Positions 37,901 through 46,006 of a DNA stretch of 64,000 nucleotides are shown one piece after another (position 1 is the stretch's first letter; every line of letters begins with the position of its first letter). This stretch comes from Apostichopus japonicus. Lineage: Eukaryota > Echinodermata > Holothuroidea > Aspidochirotida > Stichopodidae. A program made the position numbers and the translations under genes. Under the pieces are notes generated by a model. That model worked only from the letters and a program-made list of their open reading frames with translations. It had not been told where the DNA came from and ran no database searches. The DNA is taken from NCBI RefSeq assembly GCF_037975245.1, contig NC_092578.1, forward strand, positions 5,435,001 to 5,499,000, written 5' to 3'.

Positions 37901-40900
37901 TGTTGACTTACGATTTTCAACCAACTTACCATGTGTATATGTTTGTTATGTCTACTGTCAGAAAAATGCTATCCCCCTCACCCCCCTCCTGTTTCTACTG
38001 GCAAATAGGGGAAATCCACTAGCATTTGGTCAAAATTTTGAGGTCAGGCAAAGAGTCACGACAATCTTAAACATGACACAGATGAAAAATACCTCACGCA
38101 TCAACATGAAGTAGCACAATGCCATTTGTAATATACAGTATTACTTTGATGACAAGAATCTCATGGAACCACATGCAAAGAGAACACACAAAGCCAAACA
38201 AGACAAATGAAAAAGAAAAATTCAAATGATGTGGTAAAGGAAAACCGAAACAAAAGACATGCATAAGAGAAAGAATGCAAAGACATTGGCTGGGTCCAAT
38301 GTCTTTGGCCTCTTTAGAGCAAATGGGGCTAAAAACTATAACAATTGCAAAAAGTGATTGATTCCGATAAAGTGACTTGATCATGTCCCTTAACACCATT
38401 ATTTTACAAGAAACATGCCCAACTTAAAAGACTACAATTGTGAAATTTTGGTAAAGTACATAACATTTTCAGTTTTAAAAGACCAAACAAAGGCTCTGAA
38501 CCAATCTGGGTGTTGTGATATATCGCAGAATACTGGACAAAACACTGTACCACACAACATGGAGAAATTTCCGTTTTATGGTTGGCAGGTGGGAGATGGA
38601 CTTGTGAGCCTCTCTTTTATGAACGTAGTTTCTAAAACCTATATTTCAAAAATTGCCAAGAAATTAACACAATCTTGTGTGTACATGCATACAGTAAATT
38701 GTAATATCTCAAAGAATTGTCTTTAAGTAATCGATGAATGTTCTCGGCAAAACTGCAACGATGAAAGATGGAATGCGACATGACTGACATTTTCTGTAAT
38801 TTACGAACTAATTTCTCTACCTACATGATACTATAGACTAATGGCTGAAGTCATGAAAACACCCACACAGGTGTCACGCAGTGACTGACGCACACACTTA
38901 CCACCAGTGATATCTGTGACAGGAACTTAAGAAGACAAAAAGTTTAAAGTTAGCTATCGAGTATTAAAGATCTGCTTTATTGGCTCCGATTATAGCACGC
39001 TATAGCTAGGAAAGTTTTGTGATTATGTAATCGACCTCAGGCTCTACAATTAGCCTGCATAGCTTCTTTAACACCATTAGGCTCCATTGTGTAAACACTG
39101 TGTGGAAATATGTTCATGTCTACAGTTTAGTTAATCATACAGCCATTCACACACAAAGACCATCATACAAGACAAAATATGTGGCAAGCGTTGCAGACTA
39201 ATTGGTAAAAAGAGGTCATTTTAGGACCAAGGCAGGTCGATTACGTAATCTCAAGAAACTTTTCCATGATAGTGTGCAATAGTTGGGGTCTATACAGCAG
39301 ACCTTTAAAAACTAGATATGAATGTGTGCATTCAGATATTGCATGAGGAGTGCTCTTTTAGCGAAGGAACATTATAATTGCAGTGATGTTATTTGTCGTG
39401 GGAGGACAGAAGATAACAGTAGGGTAGAGAGGATTGGGGGGGGGAGGGAGGGGTGGAGTAAGATAGGGTGCAATCAAAGGGAACCAGGAATGTTGTGTTT
39501 AATCATCTGTATGAGCCGAGTGGGTATATACAACGGTATGTAGCTAGGGATATTACATCACTGTAGTTTTTATTATGGTTATAAGAAGTGAACATTTGTT
39601 TGATCTTCACCTTCTAACACAAAGGTTTTTGCAGACCTCCAGTTCAGTCCACACAGCATTGTGCGAGAAACAGTCCTTTGAATTTGCAACATTGCTTAAT
39701 AATGCAGATGGTCGTGTTAACATGTAAACGTCTCCACAATGGCAGAGATGTGGTTAGTTTGTTGCGTTACTGCCCGAGAGATGCTAACAAACAATGTTAT
39801 AGCTAGAGACTGGAGCTATCCAAGGATTTGATGTGGAGGGACTGTGGGAAGGGGGTTGGGGATGAGGGGGATTGGAGAAGAGGGGAAGGGGGATTGGGGA
39901 TGAGGGGGGTGGACAGAGAGTGGTTGAGGTGAGAGGTGAAGTTGAATATGGTTGTGTATGCTAACTACGAAGACATGTATACATTTTATGAAGAATTATT
40001 AAAGAACCAACTGCGTCCAAGATTGTAATCACAACACACACCAAAGATCAGACAACTGAACAGTGTCCCTCTATAGGAAGCCCGGATTCTGTTTCCTATT
40101 TCGTTTCATTCTGATGTTAAATTCCTTGCTAACATTAAGATACCCTTTCTCTCCACTTGATGTGATTGTCTTTTAACTTTCACAAATTTGGCCAACGTAA
40201 AAATTAAAATTAAATCCTAAAGAATTCAACGGTCACAAACCAGGACTATTGGTAAGACTTTTTTCCTTTTTCAGTATTGAGGTTATTTTGAGGTACAGTT
40301 TGACAGAATTCTCTTTTGCATGTCCCATTAGCTCTCAAATTCTTATCAAGTTGTATTCAGAAAATAAACCTGGGTGCAAAACAATTTCCTTTTGTTTTTA
40401 GCTTTTCATGAAGTTTAAAATTGGTCTCTCAGGATTGACTTACCCACGGATGAAGTGAGGTGAAAGCGGCGAACGTTCAAATCCTGACCTTGACCGATGA
40501 GGAGTTGAAGTATCTGTGGCCGGTTGTACAGAGCCGCATAATGAGCCAACGAATAGCCGTCCTCATCTTGCTTCCCTAGTTGAGAGGGGGCGCTCTTTCT
40601 GGCAAGAGTGTAAAAAATGGAACAAAGACCCCTGATAGCAGACTGCTTCAAGCCAGCATGATGATTCTGGTGGAACGATAAAAGTTTAAAAAAAACAATA
40701 ACAAAATTGTCAATCAAGTGATGCATCCATAAAGGGACAAGCCAATATATTTAATAATAATATTTTTTAATGTAGGAACTTTCATTTGAAGATTAGCTCA
40801 AACTTGAAGTTTGAACTTCCATTTGCACGTTTTAAGTGATAAAAATTTTGAAGATGGGGAAGTTACACCAGTTCTGTAAATAATTTGTAATCAAATTTAC

Positions 40901-43900
40901 TGAAACCTACGAGAAAAGGAGATAAATATTGTTTGAATTTGTCACAATTTTCAAGTAATTGTAAATAGTTCTTAAAGGTCTCAACTTCTCAATGGCACAA
41001 ATACAAACAAATACATTCTCCTGAAATTCATCCAAATCTGTGACAACTTCAATTATCAATTTCTCAAATAACGCTACGTAAGAATGGGTAACACATTTCA
41101 ACAGAATACTTAGAATATGTTCCTCTTTTTGTCTGTCAAAGATATACTTCACTTTTTAAGCTACATAATGATTACAAAAACAAGAAAGAACTACTCCTGG
41201 TGATAGCTTCATAACTCTGCAAAGATTAAAGTTAATACACAACTCAGTTTGGCTACCTTATACTTAATGGCTTGCTTGTAGTTGTAACGTTTCTTAAATT
41301 GTTCGTGCATCTGATTATCGGCTAGAGGTAGACGCTTCGGTTTCAAGTCCTTGATCTTCTCGTAGAAAGCATGCACCCACAGAGGTTGAGCTGGTGAAAC
41401 ACGGTAGTAGGTTTCAAACTGGATGGCAAAGAAACAGTACCTGTTGAATAAAATACATTTGAATAAATTTAATACTAAGTGAAGAATCTGAAGTAAGGGG
41501 CTTCGTCTCTCTATTAGCAGAACTGAACAGTTACAAATACCACTTTAATTTTATAAGTAATACATGCACTCACTCCTGTACATAGCTTTATTTATGGCAA
41601 GAAGTGACGCTCTCTGTTATCCAAAGTTCTGAAGAAATTCTATCTGTGCAATCTTGCGAAGCAAAGACTTCATTTCACGAGAACAGTCCAACGAAAAAAA
41701 AAAAATGGATGTACTAGAAAGTTAAAGTCAGTTGAAATTACATTTTCAGTTAGCTAGCTAATTTTACACAAAAGAAATTATCAAATTTGTTCAGTATTGC
41801 TCAAAATAAGATTATTCTATTAAGGATTTCTTCACAACAAGAAGTTAATTAGCCAGCCTTAAGAATCATCCCATTTCATCAAACTTTAAATTTTGTTGAA
41901 AAATTAATTTAATTTGTTGAAAATGAAAACTCGACCGAAATTGCATTTTTGTGAGATTTTAATATTGATATAGTATCAAAACCTACTACGGGACAGTGCT
42001 AAATAGAAAAAGCTGCAGCAGCTGCAAGATGCCCTGCAGCCAAGCTGAACTAACACCAAACTGTAATCTCAGCATAATCTCAGGAGAACAGCAGTGCCTA
42101 TCATGTGTAAACTACAGTACACCACTATTTTGTGAAACTCCACAGACCAAAATATTACACTCAGTTTCTACACAGCCTGGCTGCGGGATACTGCAGCCCC
42201 CTCAGCCACCTACTTTTCACAAAGTGCCTTACAAAACTGTCTTACAATGCTTTGACAGTACTCTGCTTAACTAATATCTATACACTATCTCAATTGATCG
42301 ATGTCATACACAATGAATCTAGGACTTTACACTACAAATTCATTCAGACATTTACCATTATTTTTTTATTCATTTAAGTTTTTCAATCAAACATTGACCT
42401 AATCGTAACGTGAAAGGGCATGCATATAAAATCCTATTGATACTCTAGTCTTGTTTCCTCCAAGGCTTTACATATATATATAAGACATATATGTATATAA
42501 GATTAATTGTTTCAAATTTGAGTCGTGCTCTATACTTTTTGCCATTTATCTCTCGCATCGGAAGTGGATAACTCTCCTGGTACGGGTAGCTCCTATCCGT
42601 CACTCGTTTCAAATAAGCGATCGCTTCCCGCTCGATTTCGTCGTACACGGCCCGGATGTCCTCCGGGAGATCCTGAACCTCATCCGATTCGATGTCCACC
42701 TGGATGCCTCCATGCAAGTGGAAATACTTGTTCCCAAAATCAAAGTTTGGGCAACGAAAATCCGGAGAAAGCATCAGGGGTGGGAGTTCTCTTTCTGTCT
42801 TGCAATCGTCGGCTAAAGATACGAACAAATGAAATTGTGGATGTTAGACAGGTTCGACTATGAATACTTCGGTGAATAGAACGGTTACTAAAATATTTGA
42901 CATACATCGTGTTCTATATATCAATCTTAATTCTCTTGACTAATTAGTATTTATTTAATTGATGTATTTACGGTATCAAACACTAGTGCATTGTTTGAAT
43001 ACTGTTTGCTTCTTCAATATGATTTAAAGGCATTGAAGACTCGCCCCAAACTGCGTGCCGCACTCTGAAAAAGTTAACTTTCCGTTGCTTGCAAGTGAAG
43101 TTTTCTGCCTGTCGCTACAAAATGCAGACAGTACAGAAATGAAATGGATACCTTGTTATTATTTAGCTGGACCTGAGATGTCCATTGCTGTATCGTTTGT
43201 GCACTGTGCTGTGGGTATTGACCGCAGCTGTATGTATTGACTGTACTCTAGTGTCTAATTACCGGCGGTAGCAAGCTGTATGTGTATTTTCTGGGATCGA
43301 TGGTGGTGTCTAACACTTCTGTTACACCTCATTCGAAACTAGGTCAGATTACCGGCATGAGACATTTCTTTGTGCGCCAGTCTTCACATACTTTAAATGA
43401 ACACGTCTGCCAAATCTATGTAACCATTTATACAGTAACAAAGCTTTCTAGAAATGAACCCACCTGGCAGAGGGGGTAAAAGTTTCTCGATGTCTGGTAT
43501 TTTGTTCCTCCGTCTCATTCCCATTAGAAATGGCACCAGGAAACTGACCAGTTTCATGAGCTCCATCTCTTTGCGGGTCTCCGCCTTCCTTGCTAAACTC
43601 CTCTGAATGACGTCGACGTGAGCTTGCAGTCTCGTCTGAAGACGCTCGAAGGTGTCCCGCTTGACCTGGTCCTCATGCAGCTTTATGATTCCGGCCACCT
43701 CGGACTTGGAATCGACGAGGAAGACGTTATCCTGCTGGCTGATGGAATCCTGCCGCCAGGTCATGGTCAGCCCCATCTTGTCGACGTACTGCATGAACAA
43801 CTTCTTGTCCTGGTTGGCATCCTTCTTGCTCATGGGGAACAGTCGCATGTCATCGTAGATGGTAGCGTAGTCGGGGTCCCGCGTGATATCTATCATCCCT

Positions 43901-45407
43901 TTTCATAGTAGCCAAGAACATAAATAAGGTCAAAATTGAATTTTACAAACTTTTTCTATATCAAAATAAAATAAAACTGTTAGCAAACTGCTTATCCACT
44001 AGAGAGCCTGTGTAAGAGAACATGTATCCTCTGAAGAAGATCCTGCTAGGATCGAAACGTCAGGCCAACTTACTTTTACACATTTTTTCTATATCCTCAG
44101 ATTACAGAGAACCCATGATTGCGACTAAATGCAATAGCCTGTGCTTTAAAATCTATCAGTTTCTTTCTAAAGGGTAGTAAAGCTGGTATGCAATCTTGAC
44201 AGTTGAGACATCTCTGAAGATATTCAGCCTTGATTCTTATATGCAAAGTATCAACCGTCCTCATATATTATGATATATATTTTGTCTTGAAACCTTGACC
44301 AAATTTATCAAGAGCAAGCATCTGTTGTAACAAGCTCATAATGAATATTATGTTGCAGTTTATTGGTAAAGTCCAGACATGAGAGGATGGTGCCATGCAA
44401 AACAGGAACCTTACCCTTGCACCGAGTTATTCAAGCAATTTAATGCACTTGATCTTGATGACCGATTAAAACAATAAACTACTCACTGGCTCAATGCTTC
44501 TCCATTGCCAGGTGTACGGTACATAACATTTGTACATGTACATTACATTTTGCACATATACATAACGTTCATTTGTACATGTACATAACATTTTGCACAT
44601 GTACATAACAGTTGGCACATGCACATAACATTTTGCACATGTACATAACAGTTTGCATGTGTAAATAAAATTGCACATGTACATAAAAGTTTGTACATGT
44701 ACATAACAGTTTGCACATGTATGTACATAACATTTTGCACACGTACATAACTTTCGAAGGCTGTCGAGAGTTTCTTAAAAAAAGCAGTTACAAACCTGCA
44801 AGTGCAAACTCTGTCGGTATGATCTTCTTGGTCTCGGCAACGCCCAGCGCGTTGACATTCAAACTCGATCTCCATTTCTCCGCAAACTTCAGCCTCTTCT
44901 CTTTCGGGAAGTATGCTCCGTGCCAGAGAGCTTTCATCATATAATCGATATCGATCAGAACCTGTCCGACTTTAGTATCGGTGTAGGCGGGCGGAATCTG
45001 ACAACTGGTACTCTGGTCAAAGTTTGCTTCCAGAGTAATGGAAGGCACTTGGTTCAAACAGTAAAGTCCCATCACAAGTTCCCTCAGAATCTGGTGGACC
45101 TCCCTGAAATCTATGTTCTCCTCCTCCTTCGACCGATCCGCCATCGGTAAGACGATGACACATTTGTCCTTAGAGAACGGCTTCATACCCATCACAAGGC
45201 CGATAGGTGGCTCTACCGGAAGGCGGTGCTCCTCTTGAGAGAGGAACCAGTGGAAGGAGGTCTGAGCTAGCATTTCCTGAACTTCAAATCGCTCGTACTT
45301 CTGGAAAAATTGCAACGCCATGCGGTTAGCAGTTGCATTGGCGACAAGGGTAGGGTCTTCTAGCCCTCCGGAAGGGGCAGCTTCAGCCTTTGTACCCATT
45401 TCAACTT
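20312..45407 (-). CDS. ANKAR: ANKAR, ankyrin and armadillo repeat-containing protein (18 coding exons)
   Basis: Large scaffold-type protein of poorly known function. Minus-strand coding exons, 5' to 3': 45399-44796, 43898-43464, 42812-42536, 41440-41257, 40666-40444, 38913-38902, 36642-36441, 35513-35305, 34103-33999, 33081-32665, 26962-26727, 26169-26019, 25402-25241, 24401-24172, 23621-23463, 22973-22856, 22338-22032 and 20510-20312. Summed length is 4230 nt, in frame throughout, predicting 1409 aa (human ANKAR about 1434). Residues 1-500 are an N-terminal region without repeats. About 520-715 hold five ankyrin repeats, and about 716-1343 a run of armadillo repeats with GGIxPLxxLL signatures. 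The start MGTK...FFQKYERFEVQEML resembles the known ANKAR N-terminus. A 5' non-coding exon is implied by an acceptor 8 bases before the ATG. The last exon is less certain than the rest. Confidence 0.9.
22032..22338 (-). CDS. ANKAR: ANKAR exon (last armadillo repeat)
   Basis: Acceptor GTTTCTCCAG. Encodes SLIASLAHTRAGIPDAIITS, RAAAAVALGYLTYNRTATRM and QQIVGLPAL. The donor AAG|GTATCG is inferred. Without it the frame runs on to a stop at 21875 through a Ser-rich tract translated from a GGA/GAG microsatellite, which looks intronic. Confidence 0.88.
22856..22973 (-). CDS. ANKAR: ANKAR exon
   Basis: Acceptor CACCTTTAG, donor GTAAGA. Encodes IVILARVIVDRDQVSLSAEG and VTTLVGMLNSTKDETIILS, the last but one armadillo repeat. 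Confidence 0.92.
23463..23621 (-). CDS. ANKAR: ANKAR exon
   Basis: Acceptor CATCTCTCTAG, donor GTGAGT, 159 nt, phase 0. Encodes VQLRAGSALATFAFNNTTQQ, REAGGIKMSAFQRFLDSENE and HAAFQ; the LFAFNN/AxAAFQ pattern is ANKAR-like. Confidence 0.92.
23661..23826 (-). mobile_element. tRNA-derived SINE, family 2, copy B
   Basis: Inverted copy of the element at 16879-17053, in an ANKAR intron. On the minus strand it shows TAGGCTAGTGGTTAGGGTGT (A-box) and GGGTTTGAATCCC (B-box). Confidence 0.83.
24172..24401 (-). CDS. ANKAR: ANKAR exon (armadillo repeat)
   Basis: Acceptor GATACCCAG, donor GTACTA. Encodes VANRNNKVTQEKISEEGAIN, TLVQLLLASRNEYIRVEIAI and HLLLDLLYSTDT. Confidence 0.92.
24759..24983. repeat. 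Dispersed CTGCAG-rich repeat, copy 1
   Basis: Begins AAGGCACTTTGTCAAAG and contains GGGGGCTGCAGCATCCTGCA and GCAGCTGCTGCAGCC. An inverted, diverged copy lies at 42000-42232. Both are in ANKAR introns. Family unknown. Confidence 0.6.
25009..25230 (-). mobile_element. tRNA-derived SINE, family 1, copy 2
   Basis: Inverted, near full-length copy of the element at 14750-14985. Its tRNA-like head ends 11 bases from the donor of the ANKAR exon at 25241-25402. The (GTAT)n tract on its left is the 3' tail. Confidence 0.85.
25241..25402 (-). CDS. ANKAR: ANKAR exon (armadillo repeat)
   Basis: Acceptor TTTCTGCCCGCAG, donor GTAAGT. Phase 1 in and out. Encodes CKATIALTRESFDYQNKIKE and NGILPLVRILRSTKTSERVL to ALGALCLG. 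Confidence 0.92.
25891..25994. repeat. (TCTG)n microsatellite with TCTA interruptions
   Basis: About 26 tetranucleotide units, ending 25 bases from the ANKAR donor at 26018. On the transcribed strand it is a CAGA-rich purine tract just inside the intron. Confidence 0.95.
26019..26169 (-). CDS. ANKAR: ANKAR exon (IWALDVKEQAA)
   Basis: Acceptor GTTTTTTACAG, donor GTAAGA. Encodes IWALDVKEQAACTLWALAGH and GISGIIDLIVKSERLKHVG. I recall IWALEVKEQ and TLWALAG motifs in vertebrate ANKAR. A TCTG microsatellite begins 25 bases past the donor. Confidence 0.93.
26433..26595. mobile_element. hAT-like MITE (CAGGGATGAGC ends), copy 1
   Basis: 163 bp. Left end CAGGGATGAGC, right end GCTCATGTCTG. Flanked by the 6-bp direct repeat ACTTGT (26427-26432 and 26596-26601). 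A second copy at 36962 has its own 6-bp duplication. Confidence 0.85.
26727..26962 (-). CDS. ANKAR: ANKAR exon (armadillo repeats)
   Basis: Acceptor GGTTTTTTCAG, donor GTCAGA. Encodes DLLQAASAAALAAITHNHKQ and AAKPLVGLLKLRNMEVQVKA to LIRLLK. Separated from the previous exon by a 5.7-kb intron filled by the transposon complex. Confidence 0.92.
27273..27999 (+). repeat. Two tandem left-end units of the TTAA element
   Basis: Each unit starts GATGAACGATAGTGATTTTTC and is about 360 bp; they differ at few positions. Both carry an open frame starting MNDSDFSASTKKYDFIQEYS (70-91 aa). It has no known domain and could be chance. Both contain TGACGTCA, a CRE-type palindrome. Confidence 0.75.
28001..29032 (+). 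repeat. Core segment, copy 1 of a 1-kb duplication
   Basis: Begins CGGTCTAATTTTAATAAGG just after a TTAA and runs to the solo LTR. Nearly identical to 31255-32276, with scattered substitutions and small indels. It contains an inverted pair (CAATTGAAATTTGC near 28117, GCAAATTTCAATTG near 28283). Confidence 0.85.
29037..30119 (+). mobile_element. Solo LTR of an LTR retrotransposon (1083 bp)
   Basis: Starts TGTTACGAGG and ends CATAACA, the usual TG...CA inverted ends. It is flanked by the 4-bp duplication ACAT (29033-29036 and 30120-30123). The parallel copy at 32273-32276 has a single ACAT, an intact empty site. A TATA box (TATAAAAA, 29378-29385) sits inside, as expected for the LTR promoter. 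No gag or pol sequence and no second LTR are present. Confidence 0.88.
29378..29385 (+). promoter_or_regulatory. TATA box of the solo LTR
   Basis: TATAAAAA followed by GC-richer sequence about 340 bases into the LTR, the usual U3/R boundary position. Whether it still drives transcription is unknown. Confidence 0.5.
30169..30992. mobile_element. hAT-like insertion with internal GATATC satellite
   Basis: Inverted ends ATGGAAAGCCGTTTTAACAT (left) and ATGTTAAAATGGCTTTCCAT (right). Flanked by ACGCACAT (30161-30168) and ACGCACAG (30993-31000), a near-perfect 8-bp duplication. The empty site ACGCACAT is preserved at 32314-32321. The interior is a diverged 21-bp tandem repeat of GATATCTCGAATTCAATTTC type, about 35 units, split near 30540 by an internal copy of the end sequence. 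Confidence 0.85.
31253..32572 (+). repeat. Core plus right end, copy 2 of the duplication
   Basis: Bounded by TTAA at both ends (31253-31256, 32569-32572). It matches 27999-29036, then 30120-30168, then 30993-31256, and so lacks both the LTR and the hAT-like insertion. It serves as the empty-site reference. Confidence 0.85.
32665..33081 (-). CDS. ANKAR: ANKAR exon (three armadillo repeats)
   Basis: Acceptor CTTTCCTTTTCAG, donor GTACGT. Encodes GIPALVNIMKLKHQEMQSLG, GAIPILIRLLGSVTDDIQSR, GGIPPLIHLLDSELEDVLVN and GGIEPLTEFLETDS, clear armadillo periodicity of about 42 residues. Confidence 0.93.
33373..34020. repeat. 52-bp minisatellite made from an ANKAR exon-intron junction, 12 units
   Basis: The motif GTAACATTAAACACAG recurs with a 52-bp step from 33400 to 33971. 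On the minus strand each unit reads AATTCAATACTGAA(T/A)GCAA|GTGAGT followed by ACCATTCTGTGTTTAATGTT and ACACAG. The first 20 bases copy the 3' end and donor of the exon at 33999-34103, which forms the last unit. Confidence 0.9.
33999..34103 (-). CDS. ANKAR: ANKAR exon (start of armadillo region)
   Basis: Acceptor TCATTTTCAAG, donor GTGAGT. 105 nt, phase 1 in and out. Encodes MLNSESFKKRDSAVRSLEIL and HSNSILKA. Its last bases and donor are the unit from which the adjacent 52-bp minisatellite is built. Confidence 0.85.
35305..35513 (-). CDS. ANKAR: ANKAR exon (ankyrin repeats)
   Basis: Acceptor TGTTTGGACAG, donor GTGAGC. Encodes GHTPLLIASSSGALESVCLL plus IALGADITKTD, and the repeat GDNMIHLAALRFHTNVLEHF. 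Confidence 0.9.
36441..36642 (-). CDS. ANKAR: ANKAR exon (ankyrin repeats)
   Basis: Acceptor CCGCCCTCCAG, donor GTAAGT. Encodes two ankyrin repeats: TTALHLAAKSGSLEAALCIL and SGWSAVHHAAFYNHTPILRM. Confidence 0.9.
36962..37126. mobile_element. hAT-like MITE (CAGGGATGAGC ends), copy 2
   Basis: 165 bp, same orientation and interior as copy 1 at 26433. Flanked by the 6-bp direct repeat CCATAC (36956-36961 and 37127-37132). Right end GCTCATGCCTG. Confidence 0.87.
37831..37893 (-). mobile_element. 5'-truncated SINE, family 1, copy 3
   Basis: Only the 3' part of the family (AGATCCTCCTGCAAGCAGGA ... AAGCCGCAAGCTGACC on the plus strand) remains. It is preceded by a GTAT-rich tail, as in the other copies. 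Truncation at the tRNA end fits LINE-driven insertion. Confidence 0.75.
38902..38913 (-). CDS. ANKAR: Candidate 12-nt ANKAR microexon (D-I-T-G)
   Basis: On the minus strand the sequence is TTCCTGTCACAG, then ATATCACTGGTG, then GTAAGT. A good acceptor and a consensus donor bracket exactly 12 bases, and phase 1 is preserved. Inclusion adds Asp-Ile-Thr-Gly just before the GTTALHLAA ankyrin core. Skipping also keeps the frame, so it could be alternative. Confidence 0.6.
40444..40666 (-). CDS. ANKAR: ANKAR exon (first ankyrin repeat)
   Basis: Acceptor GTTCCACCAG, donor GTAAGT. Encodes HHAGLKQSAIRGLCSIFYTL and the ankyrin repeat DEDGYSLAHYAALYNRPQIL. Leaves in phase 1. Confidence 0.88.
41257..41440 (-). 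CDS. ANKAR: ANKAR exon (residues 439-500)
   Basis: Acceptor TTTTATTCAACAG, donor GTAGCC. Encodes YCFFAIQFETYYRVSPAQPL, WVHAFYEKIKDLKPKRLPLA and KQAIKYK. It was found by extending the reading phase; the stretch is too short to stand out as a long open frame. Confidence 0.88.
42000..42232. repeat. Dispersed CTGCAG-rich repeat, copy 2
   Basis: Inverted, diverged copy of 24759-24983, ending CACAAAGTGCCTT. It lies in an ANKAR intron. Confidence 0.6.
42536..42812 (-). CDS. ANKAR: ANKAR exon (residues 347-438)
   Basis: Acceptor GTATCTTTAG, donor GTATAG. Encodes SPDFRCPNFDFGNKYFHLHG, an acidic IESDEVQDLPEDIRAVYDEI stretch and MREINGKK. The open frame continues past the donor into AT-rich intron, but only this donor keeps frame with the next exon. 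Confidence 0.85.
43024..43396. mobile_element. TTAA-flanked MITE, copy 2
   Basis: TTAA at 43024-43027 and 43393-43396; ends AGGCATTGAAGACT and AGTCTTCACATACT. Same orientation and interior as the copies at 2616 and 45641. It sits in the ANKAR intron between the exons at 42812 and 43464. Confidence 0.85.
43464..43898 (-). CDS. ANKAR: ANKAR exon (residues 202-346)
   Basis: Phase 1 in and out, 435 nt, donor GTGGGT. Encodes MIDITRDPDYATIYDDMRLF, a charged, probably helical stretch (LHEDQVKRDTFERLQTRLQA), and a hydrophobic LVSFLVPFLMGM segment followed by RRRNK. Confidence 0.88.
44028..44064 (+). ncRNA. Candidate minimal hammerhead ribozyme (Penelope-like relic)
   Basis: Core CTGAAGA (44031-44037), then stem II GATCC-TGCTA-GGATC (44039-44053), then GAAAC (44054-44058) and GTC as the expected cleavage triplet. 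CCT before the core can pair with AGG after the triplet as stem I. One unpaired A precedes stem II. Similar short hammerheads are known in Penelope-like retroelements. No reverse transcriptase is nearby. The locus is antisense to ANKAR. Confidence 0.55.
44513..44755. repeat. Degenerate GTACATAACA tandem array
   Basis: A motif of about 22 bp, GCACATGTACATAACA(G/T)TTT, repeats with variation about ten times. The array ends 41 bases from the donor of the first ANKAR coding exon. Confidence 0.85.
44796..45407 (-). CDS. ANKAR: ANKAR first coding exon (residues 1-201)
   Basis: Acceptor CCTTTTAG, then 8 bases, then ATG at 45399. Donor GTTTGT. Encodes NRMALQFFQKYERFEVQEML, ...FHWFLSQEE... and the run up to ...KKIIPTEFALA. 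An in-frame ATG upstream (MFTVG...) would read through the acceptor and is rejected as the start. Confidence 0.9.
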
Positions 45408-45640
45408 CTAAAAGGATGAAATTAAAGAAATATATACTAATACTGTATGTTAACAACTTAATGTTTAACCTCTCACCTACTGTAAACATATCATAATTAC
45501 ATGTCTGTTTCTACATGTGTAGACTTACAAAGCTTCTGGAACTTTCAATTGGAATCCCTTCCCTGCTGTGAAAATCTCCTAATTTTATAAGATGAAACTG
45601 TGGGAAATCCTCAGCAATACAGCATGTCTACACAAAATGC

Positions 45641-46006
45641 TTAAAGGCATTGAAGACTTGCCCCAAACCGCGTGCAGCCCTCTGAAAAAGTTAACTTTCC
45701 GTTGCTTGCAAGTGAAGTTTTTTTTCTTGTCGCTACAAAATGCAGACAGTAATGAAATGTGATAGCTTGTTATGTTTGATCTGGACCTGAAATGTCCATC
45801 GCTGCTTTGTACACTGTGTTGTGGGTAGTGACCGTAGCTGCATGTATTGACTGTACACTAGTGTCTAATTACCGACGGTAGCAAGCTGTGTGTGTATTTT
45901 CTGGGATCGATGGTGGTGTCTAACACTTCTGTTACACCTCATTCGAAACTAGGTCAGATTACCGGCATGAGACGTTTCTTTGTGCACGAGTCTTCACACC
46001 CTTTAA
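45641..46006. mobile_element. TTAA-flanked MITE, copy 3
   Basis: TTAA at 45641-45644 and 46003-46006; ends AGGCATTGAAGACT and AGTCTTCACACCCT. It lies about 230 bases upstream of the first ANKAR coding exon, so it is in a 5' UTR intron or the promoter side. Confidence 0.87.
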
